DNA of 64,000 nucleotides. It comes from Cellulomonas sp. C5510. Lineage in GTDB: Bacteria > Actinomycetota > Actinomycetes > Actinomycetales > Cellulomonadaceae. The notes beneath the pieces were generated by a model. It ran no database searches. It worked only from the letters and a program-made list of their open reading frames with translations, and was not told the DNA's origin. The stretch is taken from positions 3,410,001 to 3,474,000 of the forward strand of contig NZ_CP081862.1 of the NCBI RefSeq assembly GCF_019797765.1, read 5' to 3'. Positions 23,201-31,706 of this stretch are shown piece after piece. Position numbers and translations under genes: made by a program. The stretch's first letter is position 1, and each line of letters opens with the position of its first letter.

Positions 23201-23760
23201 GTCCGCCCCCCACGGCCCCGGGCTGCCAGGCCGACCGCGGCCACGCCCGCTGCCGCGCACACGACGCCGCCCACCAGGGTCGCGCCCGCGTAGGCGAGCG
23301 CCGTGCCCGCGGCCCCGTCGGCCAGCAGCCGTTCCGTCTCGAGCGCCAGCGAGGAGAACGTGGTGAAACCGCCGAGCACCCCCGTACCGAGCGCGAGCCG
23401 TGCCCGCAGCACGCCCGGCGTCTCGGGGCCGCGCCGGCCCAGCGCCTCGAGGAGCGCGCCGAGCAGGAACGCGCCGACGAGGTTCGCCGTGAGGGTGGCC
23501 ACCGGCCAGCCGTGCTGCACCGGCAGGGCCTGCGCGAGGCCGAGGCGTCCGAGCGAGCCGGCTGCGCCGCCCACCGCGACCAGCAGCGCGAGACCCGCGC
23601 GGCGGTGCGCCGGGCGCCCGGCCGGCGCGGGCCGGGAGGACGCGGAGGGATCGCCCGCGGCGGCGGGGACGGCGGACGGACGGGACGTGGCGGGCTCCTG
23701 CGGGGCGGACGACGGCGGGACGGGCGCAGCACCGCCCGGGACGGAGCCATCCTGACGCAC
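23197..23760 (-). CDS. crcB: Fluoride channel CrcB/FluC, first copy
   Basis: A 187-residue product with a Pro/Ser/Ala-rich N-terminal extension of about 60 residues before the channel core. The core shows GGAAGSLGRLG, ANLVGAFLLGAL and GVLGGFTTFSSLALE, the fluoride-channel motifs. The start is uncertain: the GTG at 23760 gives the full extension but has no clear ribosome site. No fluoride riboswitch was recognised in the 100 bp between this start and the divergent gene at 23861. Confidence 0.85.
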   Translation of the reverse strand: MRQDGSVPGGAAPVPPSSAPQEPATSRPSAVPAAAGDPSASSRPAPAGRPAHRRAGLALLVAVGGAAGSLGRLGLAQALPVQHGWPVATLTANLVGAFLLGALLEALGRRGPETPGVLRARLALGTGVLGGFTTFSSLALETERLLADGAAGTALAYAGATLVGGVVCAAAGVAAVGLAARGRGGRT

Positions 23761-23860
23761 CCGGGCGCGCGCCCGCACCACGACGCACCGCGCCCCGCAG
23801 TGCGTCGCCGCCCCCCTGGTGACTAGGGTTGGGCGGAGACGCTGGCCGAGGGAGGACACC

Positions 23861-24298
23861 GTGGGCAAGGCCGAGGACGAGACCCGTCGGCCCGGGCTGT
23901 TCAGCAGGCTCGCCGAGCCGCTCGCGGAGCGCACCCGCGAGCGCATCGAGCACGTCGAGGACCGCGTGCGGCGCTCCATCCAGTCGGAGATCGACGCGGT
24001 CAGCCGCTCGGTGCGGGCGCGGGCCGTGCAGGTGCGTCCCAGCGCCATCGCGTTCGCCGTCGCGCTGCTGCTGACCGTCTTCGGGCTCGCCCTCCTCGTG
24101 ACCGCCGGCGTCGTCGCGCTCGCCCTCGTGCTGCCGCTGTGGCTGTCCGCGCTGCTGGCCGGCGTGCTGCTGGTCCTCGTCGCCGCCGGCTGCGCCGCAT
24201 GGGGCCGCAGCAAGCTGCCTCAGCCCGTCCGCGTCGCGCCGGCCGGGCCCGGGCCCGCGCCCGACGCGGAGGAGCTCGTGCACCCGTGGACGGACTGA
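23861..24298 (+). CDS. Holin-like (PF07332-type) membrane protein
   Basis: A 145-residue protein with a charged, helical N terminus (about 1-65, Arg/Glu-rich, coiled-coil-like) and two membrane helices (about 66-90 and 94-115). This matches the actinobacterial 'phage holin superfamily III' proteins, which despite the name are usually chromosomal and of unknown role. GGGAGG precedes the GTG. It is the first of three small membrane-associated genes running to 25087. Confidence 0.68.
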   Translation: MGKAEDETRRPGLFSRLAEPLAERTRERIEHVEDRVRRSIQSEIDAVSRSVRARAVQVRPSAIAFAVALLLTVFGLALLVTAGVVALALVLPLWLSALLAGVLLVLVAAGCAAWGRSKLPQPVRVAPAGPGPAPDAEELVHPWTD

Positions 24299-24386
24299 CG
24301 GCGGCTCCCGTGCGCCGCCCACCTGCGCCGATCCGCAGGACGCGCCAGACTAGGCGGAACGCCACCCGTCCACGAAGGAGCACCGG

Positions 24387-24815
24387 ATGACGACGACATC
24401 GGGCAGCGGGTCCGGCCCGGACCAGCAGTCGATCGGCCAGCTCATCAGCCGCCTCGCCGAGCAGTCCGCCCGGCTCGTGCGTGCCGAGATCGACCTCGCG
24501 AAGGCCGAGCTCGCCCAGAAGGCCAAGGCGGCAGGCATCGGCGCGGGGCTGCTCGCGGGGGCCGCCTTCCTCGGCTTCTTCACGTTCGTGGTGCTGCTGA
24601 CCACCGTGATCCTCGCCCTGAGCGAGGCGGTGCCCCCGTGGCTCGCCGCGCTCATCGTGCTGGTGGTGCTCGCCGTCGGCACGGCCGTGCTGGGCCTGCT
24701 GGGCGTCAAGAGCCTGCAGAAGAGCACGCCGCCCGCCCCGGAGAAGGCCGTGGCCGGCATCAAGGAGGACGCCGAGACGGTGTCCCGGTCCGTCAAGGAG
24801 GGCCTGCGCCGATGA
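24387..24815 (+). CDS. Putative Actinobacterial Holin-X family protein
   Basis: A 142-residue protein. The N-terminal helix SARLVRAEIDLAKAELAQKAK is the hallmark of the PF07332 family, followed by two membrane helices (about 50-75 and 85-108). It is not linked to any phage genes here. The family is widespread next to DUF3618 proteins, as in this cluster, which suggests a shared envelope role; no activity is established. Its stop overlaps the next start (ATGA). Confidence 0.85.
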   Translation: MTTTSGSGSGPDQQSIGQLISRLAEQSARLVRAEIDLAKAELAQKAKAAGIGAGLLAGAAFLGFFTFVVLLTTVILALSEAVPPWLAALIVLVVLAVGTAVLGLLGVKSLQKSTPPAPEKAVAGIKEDAETVSRSVKEGLRR

Positions 24816-25087
24816 GCGACTCCACGCCCAAGCCGTCCATCACGGACCTCGAGAGCGAGATCGCGCTGACCCGCGCGGAGCTCGCCGGGACCGCCGACGC
24901 CCTCGCCGCGAGGCTGAGCCCGAAGCGGCAGGTGGCCGACGCCCGCGCGGGTGCGGAGAAGCTGCTCCGGGACGCGGTCGGCACGGACCCGGCCGCCGAC
25001 CCCGCGAACCGTGGACGCGCGCGCGCCGTGCTCGCCGCAGGCGTGGGGGGCCTCGCCCTGCTGGTGGTGCTGGCGGTCCGCCGCTGA
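24812..25087 (+). CDS. DUF3618 family protein
   Basis: A 91-residue protein. The N-terminal half reads ITDLESEIALTRAELAGTADALAARLSPK with the DUF3618 pattern I-x-x-T-R-x-x-L-x-x-T-x-D-A-L. A single membrane anchor at the C terminus (about 72-89) ends in Arg-Arg. Together with the preceding holin-family protein it forms a common actinobacterial envelope-protein pair. The start overlaps the upstream stop by 4 nt. Confidence 0.88.
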   Translation: MSDSTPKPSITDLESEIALTRAELAGTADALAARLSPKRQVADARAGAEKLLRDAVGTDPAADPANRGRARAVLAAGVGGLALLVVLAVRR

Positions 25088-25154
25088 CGTCCGGACCCGC
25101 CGGCGGCACCGGACGCACCGGCCGGGCGTCGACCGCGCGGCCGGCGCCCCCGCC

Positions 25155-25772
25155 TCAGCCCCGCGCCTCGAGCGCGAGCAGCGCGCGCTTGACCTCGAGA
25201 CCGTAGTAGTAGCCGCCGAGCGTCCCTCCCGTGCGGAGCACCCGGTGGCAGGGCACGAAGGGCGCGACGAGGTTCCGCGCGCACGCCGACCCCGCCGCCC
25301 TGACCGCCGTCGGGCTGCCCGCGGCGAGCGCGAGCTCCGCGTACGTGACCGTCCGGCCCGGGGGGATCGCGCGCATCGCCTGCCACGCCCGCTGCTGGAA
25401 CGGCCCGCCGGCCTGCTCGACGGGCACGGCGTCGAGAGCGGTCGGCTCCCCCGCGGCGTAGCGGGCCACCGCGTCCGCCACCCGCGCCGGGCCGTCTCCC
25501 TCGCGGGACAGGTCCTGCGCGGCCACGAGTCGGTGGCCGCGCACCGCGACGGCCGCCGGCAGGCGCGCCGCCATCGCCGCCACGGGTGCGAAGCCGGCCG
25601 CGCGCACCACACCCTCGGGGGTCAGCAGCACGGCGAGGTCGCCCGCGGGGGTCGCGAGCGTCGCGGCGAGGAGCGGTCCGGTGCCCGCCGGGGCGACGGC
25701 CGCCTCGGCGGCGGGCGGCACCGGGGGCGCGGGCGTGAGGTGCCCGGTCGTCCCGAGCTCGGTGGTGGTCAT
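25155..25772 (-). CDS. ogt: O6-methylguanine-DNA methyltransferase Ogt
   Basis: A 205-residue suicide repair enzyme. The active site P-C-H-R-V, with acceptor Cys, lies at about residue 170, preceded by the helix-turn-helix segment RTVTYAELALAAGSPTAVRAAG and the Asn hinge ARNLVAPF. It transfers alkyl groups from O6-alkylguanine to itself. An N-terminal Pro/Ala-rich segment is unusual but harmless. It lies 49 nt after ada-alkA, but also has its own copy of the 19-bp upstream element at 25803-25821. Confidence 0.93.
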   Translation of the reverse strand: MTTTELGTTGHLTPAPPVPPAAEAAVAPAGTGPLLAATLATPAGDLAVLLTPEGVVRAAGFAPVAAMAARLPAAVAVRGHRLVAAQDLSREGDGPARVADAVARYAAGEPTALDAVPVEQAGGPFQQRAWQAMRAIPPGRTVTYAELALAAGSPTAVRAAGSACARNLVAPFVPCHRVLRTGGTLGGYYYGLEVKRALLALEARG

Positions 25773-25802
25773 GGCTCCATCCTGCGTGGTCGGCCCGGTG
25801 CG

Positions 25803-25821
25803 TTCTGGCGGTCCTCGGACA
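25803..25821 (-). promoter_or_regulatory. Shared 19-bp element before ogt (putative Ada box)
   Basis: On the minus strand the sequence is TGTCCGAGGACCGCCAGAA, ending 30 nt before the ogt ATG. It matches 17 of 19 positions of the element before ada-alkA, at the same distance from the start. It directly abuts the ada-alkA stop codon. Confidence 0.65.
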
Positions 25822-27459
25822 TCACGGTCCGCCGTCCGCCGCCGCGGCGGTCCAGAGGTGCTGCGCGGCGTACCCCCGCCACGGGCGCCAGCGGGAGGCA
25901 CGCTCACGCAGGGCCGGCGCGGGGACCGCGGTCCCCCCGCCCAGGTGGCGTCCGGCGGCGCGGCGGAGCACCAGGTCGCCCTCCGGGAAGGCGTCCGGGT
26001 CGGCCAGCGACCGCAGCGCGACGTACTCCGCCGTCCACGGCCCGACGCCGGGCAGCGCCAGCAGTGCGCGCCGCGTCGCGACCCGGTCGGCAGCCGGGTC
26101 GAGGCGCAGCCCGCCCGCCACGGCACCCGCCAGCGCGAGCACGGTCGCCGCACGGGACCCCGTCAGGCCGGCGGCGCGGAGCTCCGCCACGGGCACGGCG
26201 GCGAGGCGCTCCGCAGCCGGGAAGACGAGCAGGCCGCCAGGACCCGGCGAGCCGTACGCCGCGACGACCCGGGCCGTGAGGGTCCGGGCGGCCTCCACCG
26301 AGACCTGCTGCCCCAGGACCGCGCGGACGGCGAGCTCGTACCCGTCGACCGTCCCGGGGACGCGCAGCCCCGGACGCGCCGCCACGAGCGGCGCGAGAGC
26401 GTCGTCCTCGGCGAGCACCGCCGCGACCAGCGACGGGTCGGCGTCGAGGTCCAGCCAGCGCCGGACCCGCCCCACCACCGGCGCCAGGTCGCCCAGCGAG
26501 GCGAGCTCCAGCTCCAGGTCGACGCGCGAGCCGTCGCGCGCCAACCGCACGGTCGCCACGGCGGGGCCGTGCGCGGCGGGCACGAGGCGCCGGACGGTGA
26601 ACGCGGCGCCGGACCCGTCCGCGACCTCGAGCCCGGGCACGGCGCGCCGCTCGACGTGGGCGAACCACGCGCGGGCGTCGTACGGCGGCCGGTGGCGCAG
26701 GTGGAGGGTGAGGTGGGCGGCGTCGACGGGAGACCGGGGCGCGGAGACCGGCACCCCGCGGTCGAGCGGCTTCCCGGCCGCGCGCCGCGACGCCACTGCT
26801 CCGGGTTGCGCGGTGGGGCTGCCCGGACTGCCGGTCGCCGCCGCGCCGACCGGCGGTGCGGGCGTCCGGCGTCGGGCTCGCAGCTCGCGGGGGGCCGCGC
26901 CGAACGTCGCCCGCATGACGTCGTTGAACTGGCGGACGCTCGCGAACCCCGCCGCGAACGCGACGTCGGCCATCGGCAGGCGCGTCTCGTCCAGCAGGTG
27001 CCGCGCGAGCTGCGCCCGCCGGCTCCGGGCGATCTGCGCCGGACCCGCGCCCATCTCCGCGACGACCACGCGCTGCAGGTGCCGCGCGCTGACGTGCAGG
27101 CGCTCCGCGAGGCCCTCGACGCCGACCTCGTCGACCACACCCGACGCGATCGCGCGGACCGCCTGCGCGGCGAGGTCGGCGCGCGCGTCCCACTCCCTGC
27201 TGCCGGGGAGGGCGTCGGGCCTGCAGCGCCGGCACGCGCGGAAGCCGGCGGCGACCGCGGCCGCCGCCGAGCGGTAGTAGCGGCAGTTGTCCGGACGCGG
27301 GGTCCGCGCCGGGCACGAGGGCCGGCAGTAGACGCCGGTGGAGGTGACGCCCAGGTACAGCCTGCCGTCGTAGCGCGGGTCCCGGCCGCTCACGGCCCGG
27401 TACGCCACGTCACGGTCGATCCAGGCAGGCAGGTCGTCCTGCGGGAGTGTCGTGGTCAC
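25822..27459 (-). CDS. alkA: Ada-AlkA fusion: regulator and 3-methyladenine glycosylase
   Basis: A 545-residue bifunctional adaptive-response protein. The Ada zinc domain has Cys45, Cys49, Cys76 and Cys79 (GVYCRPSC, FRACRRC); one Cys accepts methyl from DNA phosphotriesters and turns on activation. Next come an AraC-type DNA-binding domain (about 90-195, VRQFNDVMRATFG), an AlkA N-terminal domain (about 245-330) and an HhH-GPD glycosylase with LPGVGPWTAEYVAL and the catalytic Asp in FPEGDLVLR. It senses alkylation, activates its regulon and removes 3-methylpurines. The GTG follows GAGGGTGG. Confidence 0.92.
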   Translation of the reverse strand: MTTTLPQDDLPAWIDRDVAYRAVSGRDPRYDGRLYLGVTSTGVYCRPSCPARTPRPDNCRYYRSAAAAVAAGFRACRRCRPDALPGSREWDARADLAAQAVRAIASGVVDEVGVEGLAERLHVSARHLQRVVVAEMGAGPAQIARSRRAQLARHLLDETRLPMADVAFAAGFASVRQFNDVMRATFGAAPRELRARRRTPAPPVGAAATGSPGSPTAQPGAVASRRAAGKPLDRGVPVSAPRSPVDAAHLTLHLRHRPPYDARAWFAHVERRAVPGLEVADGSGAAFTVRRLVPAAHGPAVATVRLARDGSRVDLELELASLGDLAPVVGRVRRWLDLDADPSLVAAVLAEDDALAPLVAARPGLRVPGTVDGYELAVRAVLGQQVSVEAARTLTARVVAAYGSPGPGGLLVFPAAERLAAVPVAELRAAGLTGSRAATVLALAGAVAGGLRLDPAADRVATRRALLALPGVGPWTAEYVALRSLADPDAFPEGDLVLRRAAGRHLGGGTAVPAPALRERASRWRPWRGYAAQHLWTAAAADGGP

Positions 27460-27489
27460 CGCACCACCCTCGTCCGTCGCGGACCCCCA

Positions 27490-27508
27490 TTCTGGCGGTC
27501 ACCGGACA
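27490..27508 (-). promoter_or_regulatory. Shared 19-bp element before ada-alkA (putative Ada box)
   Basis: The minus strand reads TGTCCGGTGACCGCCAGAA, ending 30 nt before the GTG of ada-alkA. The sequence and spacing repeat upstream of ogt. The 3' end CAGAAT could serve as a -10 box, with the TGTCCG part bound by methylated Ada. Confidence 0.65.
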
Positions 27509-27562
27509 CGGCGGTGGGGCGGTGCCCGCCCTCCGTCGCCGTCGACGGAGGGCGGCGCGCCG

Positions 27563-27772
27563 TCAGGAGTCGCTGTCGCGCTGACCCGGGATGCCCCCGA
27601 GCAGCTCGCGCACCTCGGTCTCGCGGTAGCGGCGGTGCCCGCCGAGCGTGCGGATCGAGGACAGCTTGCCGGACTTCGCCCAGCGGGTGACCGTCTTGGG
27701 GTCGACGCGGAACAGCGTCGCGACCTCGGACGGGGTCAGCAGGATCTCGTTCTCGGTGTGGGGGGCGGACAC
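27563..27772 (-). CDS. bldC: BldC-family developmental regulator
   Basis: A 69-residue MerR-like winged-helix protein. LLTPSEVATLFRVDPKTVTRWAKSGKL is the helix-turn-helix, followed by the wing TLGGHRRYRETEV. BldC proteins bind head-to-tail on direct repeats and control development and many other genes in Streptomyces; in non-sporulating relatives the role is less clear. GAGGAGG lies 7 nt before the GTG. A long leader (about 180 nt) reaches back to a possible promoter at 27952-27979. Confidence 0.93.
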   Translation of the reverse strand: MSAPHTENEILLTPSEVATLFRVDPKTVTRWAKSGKLSSIRTLGGHRRYRETEVRELLGGIPGQRDSDS

Positions 27773-28477
27773 GTCAGACCTCCTCGTGACGACGACTGGT
27801 TGTCACACCCGTCGTCCGTGCTGTCAGGTTCCCGGCCAGGGCCGGTGCCACTGCCGGACCCATGCCCGGACAGGGCGTCTTCGACGACCTCATGTGCGTA
27901 CCCCCCTAGCGCCCCCGCCGCGACCACTCTGTCACGTCGAACTCCACACAACTAGTACCAACGTCCCATCTCCGGACAAGCGGTAACTATTGGGACACTG
28001 TAGGTCGTTCCGGACATGACTGCGCGTCGACACGGTGGCCCGAACGGGCGGTCCTCGTCGTGACAGGTTCACCCGTACGGCCCTGCTGGAGGACGGTCGG
28101 TCTGTGACTCGCGTCTGACCACGGGTTTCGCTCCGACCGTGCCGCAGCGCGCCGGCGGGCGCACCGCAGAGCGCGACCAAGGTCCCGGCGCGGGTCGTGG
28201 TGGAGGTCACATGCCGGACACTCCGCCCACCACCCGGGACGGCCGCCACCCGGCCGCCGGCCGGCCGGCACGCCGGACCCCGCCACGAGGACCCCTCCCG
28301 ACCCGTCGGACGCGGACGCCGGGCCCCCGCCGGTGCGACCCGCATCACTCCGGAGGCGAGTGGTCGGAATGCCGGACGACCATGTACCGTTGCGACACGA
28401 ACAGACGATTCAGCACCCCGGGGCCGCACGTGTGAGCACGGAGCCGCCCCGCTTCCACGTTAGAGGGGGTCGATGCC
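27773..28477. other. 705-bp gap between divergent bldC and DUF3073 genes
   Basis: No convincing gene is seen. A locally less GC-rich stretch at 27945-28010 probably contains the bldC promoter; TTGTCC and TACTAG with a 16-nt spacer lie on the minus strand at 27952-27979. An 8-bp dyad (ACGGTCGG at 28093, CCGACCGT at 28133) with a long loop is present. The heptamer CCGGACA recurs three times (near 27972, 28010 and 28213). The DUF3073 promoter is probably near 28360-28400, but no clear boxes stand out. Confidence 0.5.
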
Positions 28478-28666
28478 ATGGGGCGCGGCCGTCAGAAGGC
28501 TAAGCAGACGAAGGTCGCCCGGGAGCTGAAGTACTTCAGCCCGGACACCAACTACCGGGCCCTCGAGCAGGAGCTCAACGGGCGCCGCGGCGACCTCGTC
28601 ACCGACAGCCGACAGGACTCCGACGACGAGGGTGACGACTACTCTCGCTGGCCGGACGAGCGCTGA
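28478..28666 (+). CDS. DUF3073 family protein
   Basis: A 62-residue protein. The start MGRGRQKAKQTKVARELKY and the central FSPDTNYRALEQEL segment are the signature of DUF3073, an actinobacteria-specific family. The basic N terminus followed by an acidic C terminus (DSDDEGDDYSRW) suggests nucleic-acid or ribosome association, but no function is established. AGAGGGGG precedes the ATG. It commonly lies near bldC and purine genes, as it does here. Confidence 0.93.
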   Translation: MGRGRQKAKQTKVARELKYFSPDTNYRALEQELNGRRGDLVTDSRQDSDDEGDDYSRWPDER

Positions 28667-28936
28667 ATCGTCGGCCGGACGCCGCGCTCCCGCGCGACCT
28701 CCGGCCCCGCCACGGGTCGTCTCCCGCGGCCCGCGCTGCCGGCCGACGCGTCGACGACGCCGGCTGCCCGCGCCGCGCGTGCACGAGCTGACCGCGGGCG
28801 GCGACCGGACGCCGTGCGTCTGAGCTGACCGGTCGTCGCAGCCTGCGCACGCCGCGACGCGACGACGGGCCGCTCCGGGGTGCCGCGCATGCAGCGCGCG
28901 CGGTCCCGCCGCTCGGCGGCCACCCGTCCGCGTCGG

Positions 28937-30058
28937 CTAGACCGTGCGGTAGCCGCCGCTGAGCCGGACGGCACCGCCCTGCACGCCCTTGGTGCCGGCC
29001 ACCAGGTCCGCACCCAGCGCGGCGGTGTCGCGCTCCGGGTCGAGCGCGCGCACCTCGCCCAGGGGCCAGGCGGCCAGGCCGAGCTCGGCAGCGTGGGCCA
29101 GCACGCCGTCGGCGCCCGCGGCGTCGACCACCGCCACCATGCCGACGCCCAGGTTCAGCGTGCGCTCCAGGTCCGTCCACGGCACCCCGCCGGCGGCCTG
29201 CACCAGCGAGAACACCGGCGGGAGCGTCCACGACCCGCGCGCCACGTCGGCCACGAGACCGGCCGGCAGCACGCGGGCCACGTTGGCCGCCAGCCCGCCC
29301 CCGGTGACGTGGCTGAACGCGTGCACGCCGCCCGCGGCGCGCTCCACGAGAGCCAGGCAGTCGGCCGCGTACACACGGGTCGGCTCGAGGAGCTCCGCCC
29401 CCAGGGTGCGCCCGAGCTCCGGGACGTCGCGGTCCAGCGACCAGCCGGCGACCTCGACGACGCGCCGCACCAGGGAGTACCCGTTCGAGTGCAGTCCGGA
29501 GGATCCGAGGGCGACCAGCACGTCGCCGGCGCGCACCCGGTCCGGCCCGAGCAGGCCGTCCGCCTCGACCACACCGGTCGCCGCACCCGCGACGTCGTAC
29601 TCGTCCGGGCCGAGCAACCCGGGGTGCTCGGCGGTCTCCCCGCCGACGAGCGCCGTGCCGGCCACCGAGCAGGCCGCCGCGATGCCGCGCACGACGTCGG
29701 CGATCCGCTCGGGGACGACCCGGCCGCACGCGATGTAGTCGGTCATGAACAGCGGCTTCGCGCCCACGACGACGATGTCGTCGACGACCATGCCGACCAG
29801 GTCGAACCCGATGGTGTCGTGCACGTCCATCGCCTGCGCGATCGCGACCTTGGTGCCCACGCCGTCCGTGGACGTCGCCAGCAGCGGACGGCGGTAGCCC
29901 ACCAGCGCCGATGCGTCGAACAGGCCGGCGAACCCGCCCACCCCGCCCAGCACCTGCGGCCCGTGGGTCGCGCGCACCGCGTCCTTCATCAGCTCGACGG
30001 CCTTGTCGCCGGCCTCGGTGTCGACCCCGGCGGCGGCGTAGGTGATGCTCTCGGTCAC
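28937..30058 (-). CDS. purM: Phosphoribosylformylglycinamidine cyclo-ligase PurM
   Basis: A 373-residue enzyme of step five of purine synthesis, forming AIR from FGAM with ATP. ITYAAAGVDTEAGDKAVELM at the start, ATSTDGVGTKVAIA and the IGFDLVGMVVDDI segment are typical. Length is normal for the family. GTG overlaps the purF stop by 4 nt, so the two are translated together. The C-terminal 30 residues (TKGVQGGAVRLSGGYRTV) are a lineage extension. Confidence 0.96.
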   Translation of the reverse strand: MTESITYAAAGVDTEAGDKAVELMKDAVRATHGPQVLGGVGGFAGLFDASALVGYRRPLLATSTDGVGTKVAIAQAMDVHDTIGFDLVGMVVDDIVVVGAKPLFMTDYIACGRVVPERIADVVRGIAAACSVAGTALVGGETAEHPGLLGPDEYDVAGAATGVVEADGLLGPDRVRAGDVLVALGSSGLHSNGYSLVRRVVEVAGWSLDRDVPELGRTLGAELLEPTRVYAADCLALVERAAGGVHAFSHVTGGGLAANVARVLPAGLVADVARGSWTLPPVFSLVQAAGGVPWTDLERTLNLGVGMVAVVDAAGADGVLAHAAELGLAAWPLGEVRALDPERDTAALGADLVAGTKGVQGGAVRLSGGYRTV

Positions 30059-31605
30059 GGGTGCTCCAGCGCTGTCGAGCCACCGGTCCCCTGGACCAGG
30101 GTGGCGAGTCCGTCCTCGGGCGGGCCGAGCGGCAGCTCGTTCTGCTCCAGCAGGTGCTTGCCGAGGCGGTCCTGCGACGGCAGCTCGATGGGGTACCGCC
30201 CGGAGAAGCAGGCGGTGCACAGCTGCGCAGCCGGCTGCTCCGTCGCGGCGATCATGCCGTCCATCGAGATGTACCCGAGCGAGTCGGCCCCGAGCGACGC
30301 GCCGATCTCCTCCACGGCCAGACCGTTGGCGATCAGCTCGGCACGGGACGCGAAGTCGATGCCGTAGAAGCAGGGCCACTTCACCGGCGGGCTGCTGATC
30401 CGCACGTGCACCTCGGCGGCGCCGGCCTCGCGCAGCATCCGCACCAGCGCCCGCTGCGTGTTGCCGCGCACGATCGAGTCGTCCACGACCACGAGCCGCT
30501 TGCCGCGGATGACCTCCCGCAGCGGGTTGAGCTTGAGCCGGATGCCGAGCTGCCGCAGCGTCTGCGAGGGCTGGATGAACGTGCGGCCCACGTAGGCGTT
30601 CTTCGTGAGGCCCTGGCCGAAGGGGATGCCCGACGCCTGGGCGTAGCCGACCGCCGCGGGGGTGCCGGACTCCGGGACCGGGATGACGAGATCGGCCTCG
30701 ACCGGGTGCTCCCGCGCCAGCCGGCGGCCCATCTCGACGCGCGCCGCGTGCACGGACCGGCCCGCGATCGTGGTGTCGGGCCGGGCCAGGTAGACGTACT
30801 CGAACACGCAGCCCGCGCGCTGCTGCCTCTCCGTGAACCGCTGCGTGCGCAGGCCGTCGGCGTCGATCGCGACCAGCTCGCCCGGCTCGATCTCCCGGAC
30901 GAACGACGCGCCGACGATGTCGAGCGCCGGCGTCTCGGACGCCACGACCCAGCCGCGCTCCAGACGGCCGAGCACCAGCGGCCGCACGCCCTGCGGGTCG
31001 CGCGCCGCGTACAGCGTGTGCTCGTCCATCCACACCAGGCTGAACGCCCCGCGCAGCCGCGGCAGCACCTCCAGCGCGGTGGCCTCGAGCGTGTGGTCGG
31101 GGTCCCCGGCGAACAGAGCCGTCACCAGGGCGGTGTCGGTGGTGTTGCCGCGCGCGAGCTCCCCGCGGCGCTGGCTGCCGTAGCGCTCCGCGACCAGGTC
31201 GACGAGCTCGGCGGTGTTCGTCAGGTTCCCGTTGTGGGCCAGGGCGACCGTGCCGCCGGCCGTCGGGCCGAGAGTCGGCTGCGCGTTCTCCCACGTGCTG
31301 CCGCCGGTCGTGGAGTAGCGCGCGTGCCCGACGGCGATGTGGCCGTGCAGCGCGTTCAGCGCCGTCTCGTCGAAGACCTGCGAGACCAGGCCCATGTCCT
31401 TGTAGACGAGCAGCTGCTCACCGTTGGACGTCGCGATGCCCGCGGACTCCTGCCCGCGGTGCTGCAGGGCGTACAGCCCGAAGTAGGTGAGCTTCGCGAC
31501 CTCCTCACCGGGAGCCCAGACCCCGAAGACGCCGCACGCGTCCTGGGGTCCCTTCTCGTTCGGCAGGAGGTCGTGGTTCAGCAGTCCGTCTCCGCGGGGG
31601 GCCAC
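30055..31605 (-). CDS. purF: Amidophosphoribosyltransferase PurF
   Basis: A 516-residue enzyme that commits PRPP to purine synthesis. A 23-residue propeptide precedes the nucleophile Cys24 (QDACGVFGVW), as in the Bacillus class. HRGQESAGIA and the PRPP loop VVVDDSIVRGNT are clear. C-terminal cysteines in KWPCFYG and QLCTACFSGRYP match ligands of the Fe-S cluster. The GTG start is supported by homology of the propeptide; the upstream promoter region contains a run of 19 G residues at 31660-31678. Confidence 0.96.
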   Translation of the reverse strand: MAPRGDGLLNHDLLPNEKGPQDACGVFGVWAPGEEVAKLTYFGLYALQHRGQESAGIATSNGEQLLVYKDMGLVSQVFDETALNALHGHIAVGHARYSTTGGSTWENAQPTLGPTAGGTVALAHNGNLTNTAELVDLVAERYGSQRRGELARGNTTDTALVTALFAGDPDHTLEATALEVLPRLRGAFSLVWMDEHTLYAARDPQGVRPLVLGRLERGWVVASETPALDIVGASFVREIEPGELVAIDADGLRTQRFTERQQRAGCVFEYVYLARPDTTIAGRSVHAARVEMGRRLAREHPVEADLVIPVPESGTPAAVGYAQASGIPFGQGLTKNAYVGRTFIQPSQTLRQLGIRLKLNPLREVIRGKRLVVVDDSIVRGNTQRALVRMLREAGAAEVHVRISSPPVKWPCFYGIDFASRAELIANGLAVEEIGASLGADSLGYISMDGMIAATEQPAAQLCTACFSGRYPIELPSQDRLGKHLLEQNELPLGPPEDGLATLVQGTGGSTALEHP

Positions 31606-31659
31606 GCGCCCATGGTGTCACACCCCCGGGCGGGCGCCGGAACCGGGCGGGTGGTGGGC

Positions 31660-31678
31660 GGGGGGGGGGGGGGGGGGG
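31660..31678. repeat. Homopolymer run of 19 G
   Basis: An uninterrupted G tract, followed by CC and a further G6, about 55 bp upstream of the purF start and 29 bp after the end of the neighbouring membrane-protein gene. Such tracts slip in replication; the exact length may also be a sequencing estimate. Confidence 0.8.
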
Positions 31679-31706
31679 CCGGGGGGCGGGGCCGGTGGGC
31701 GGTCGG

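Noticed and set aside
23761..23860. Fluoride riboswitch upstream of the paired crcB genes
   Set aside because: The short divergent region shows no recognisable fluoride aptamer core; regulation of these channels is not evident.
24387..24815. Prophage indicated by holin-family genes at 23.9-24.8 kb
   Set aside because: The PF07332 'holin' family is a common chromosomal membrane-protein family in actinobacteria, and no other phage genes are nearby.
28197..28463. 88-codon plus-strand frame between bldC and DUF3073
   Set aside because: Arg/Pro/Thr-rich translation typical of random high-GC frames, no ribosome site, no family resemblance.
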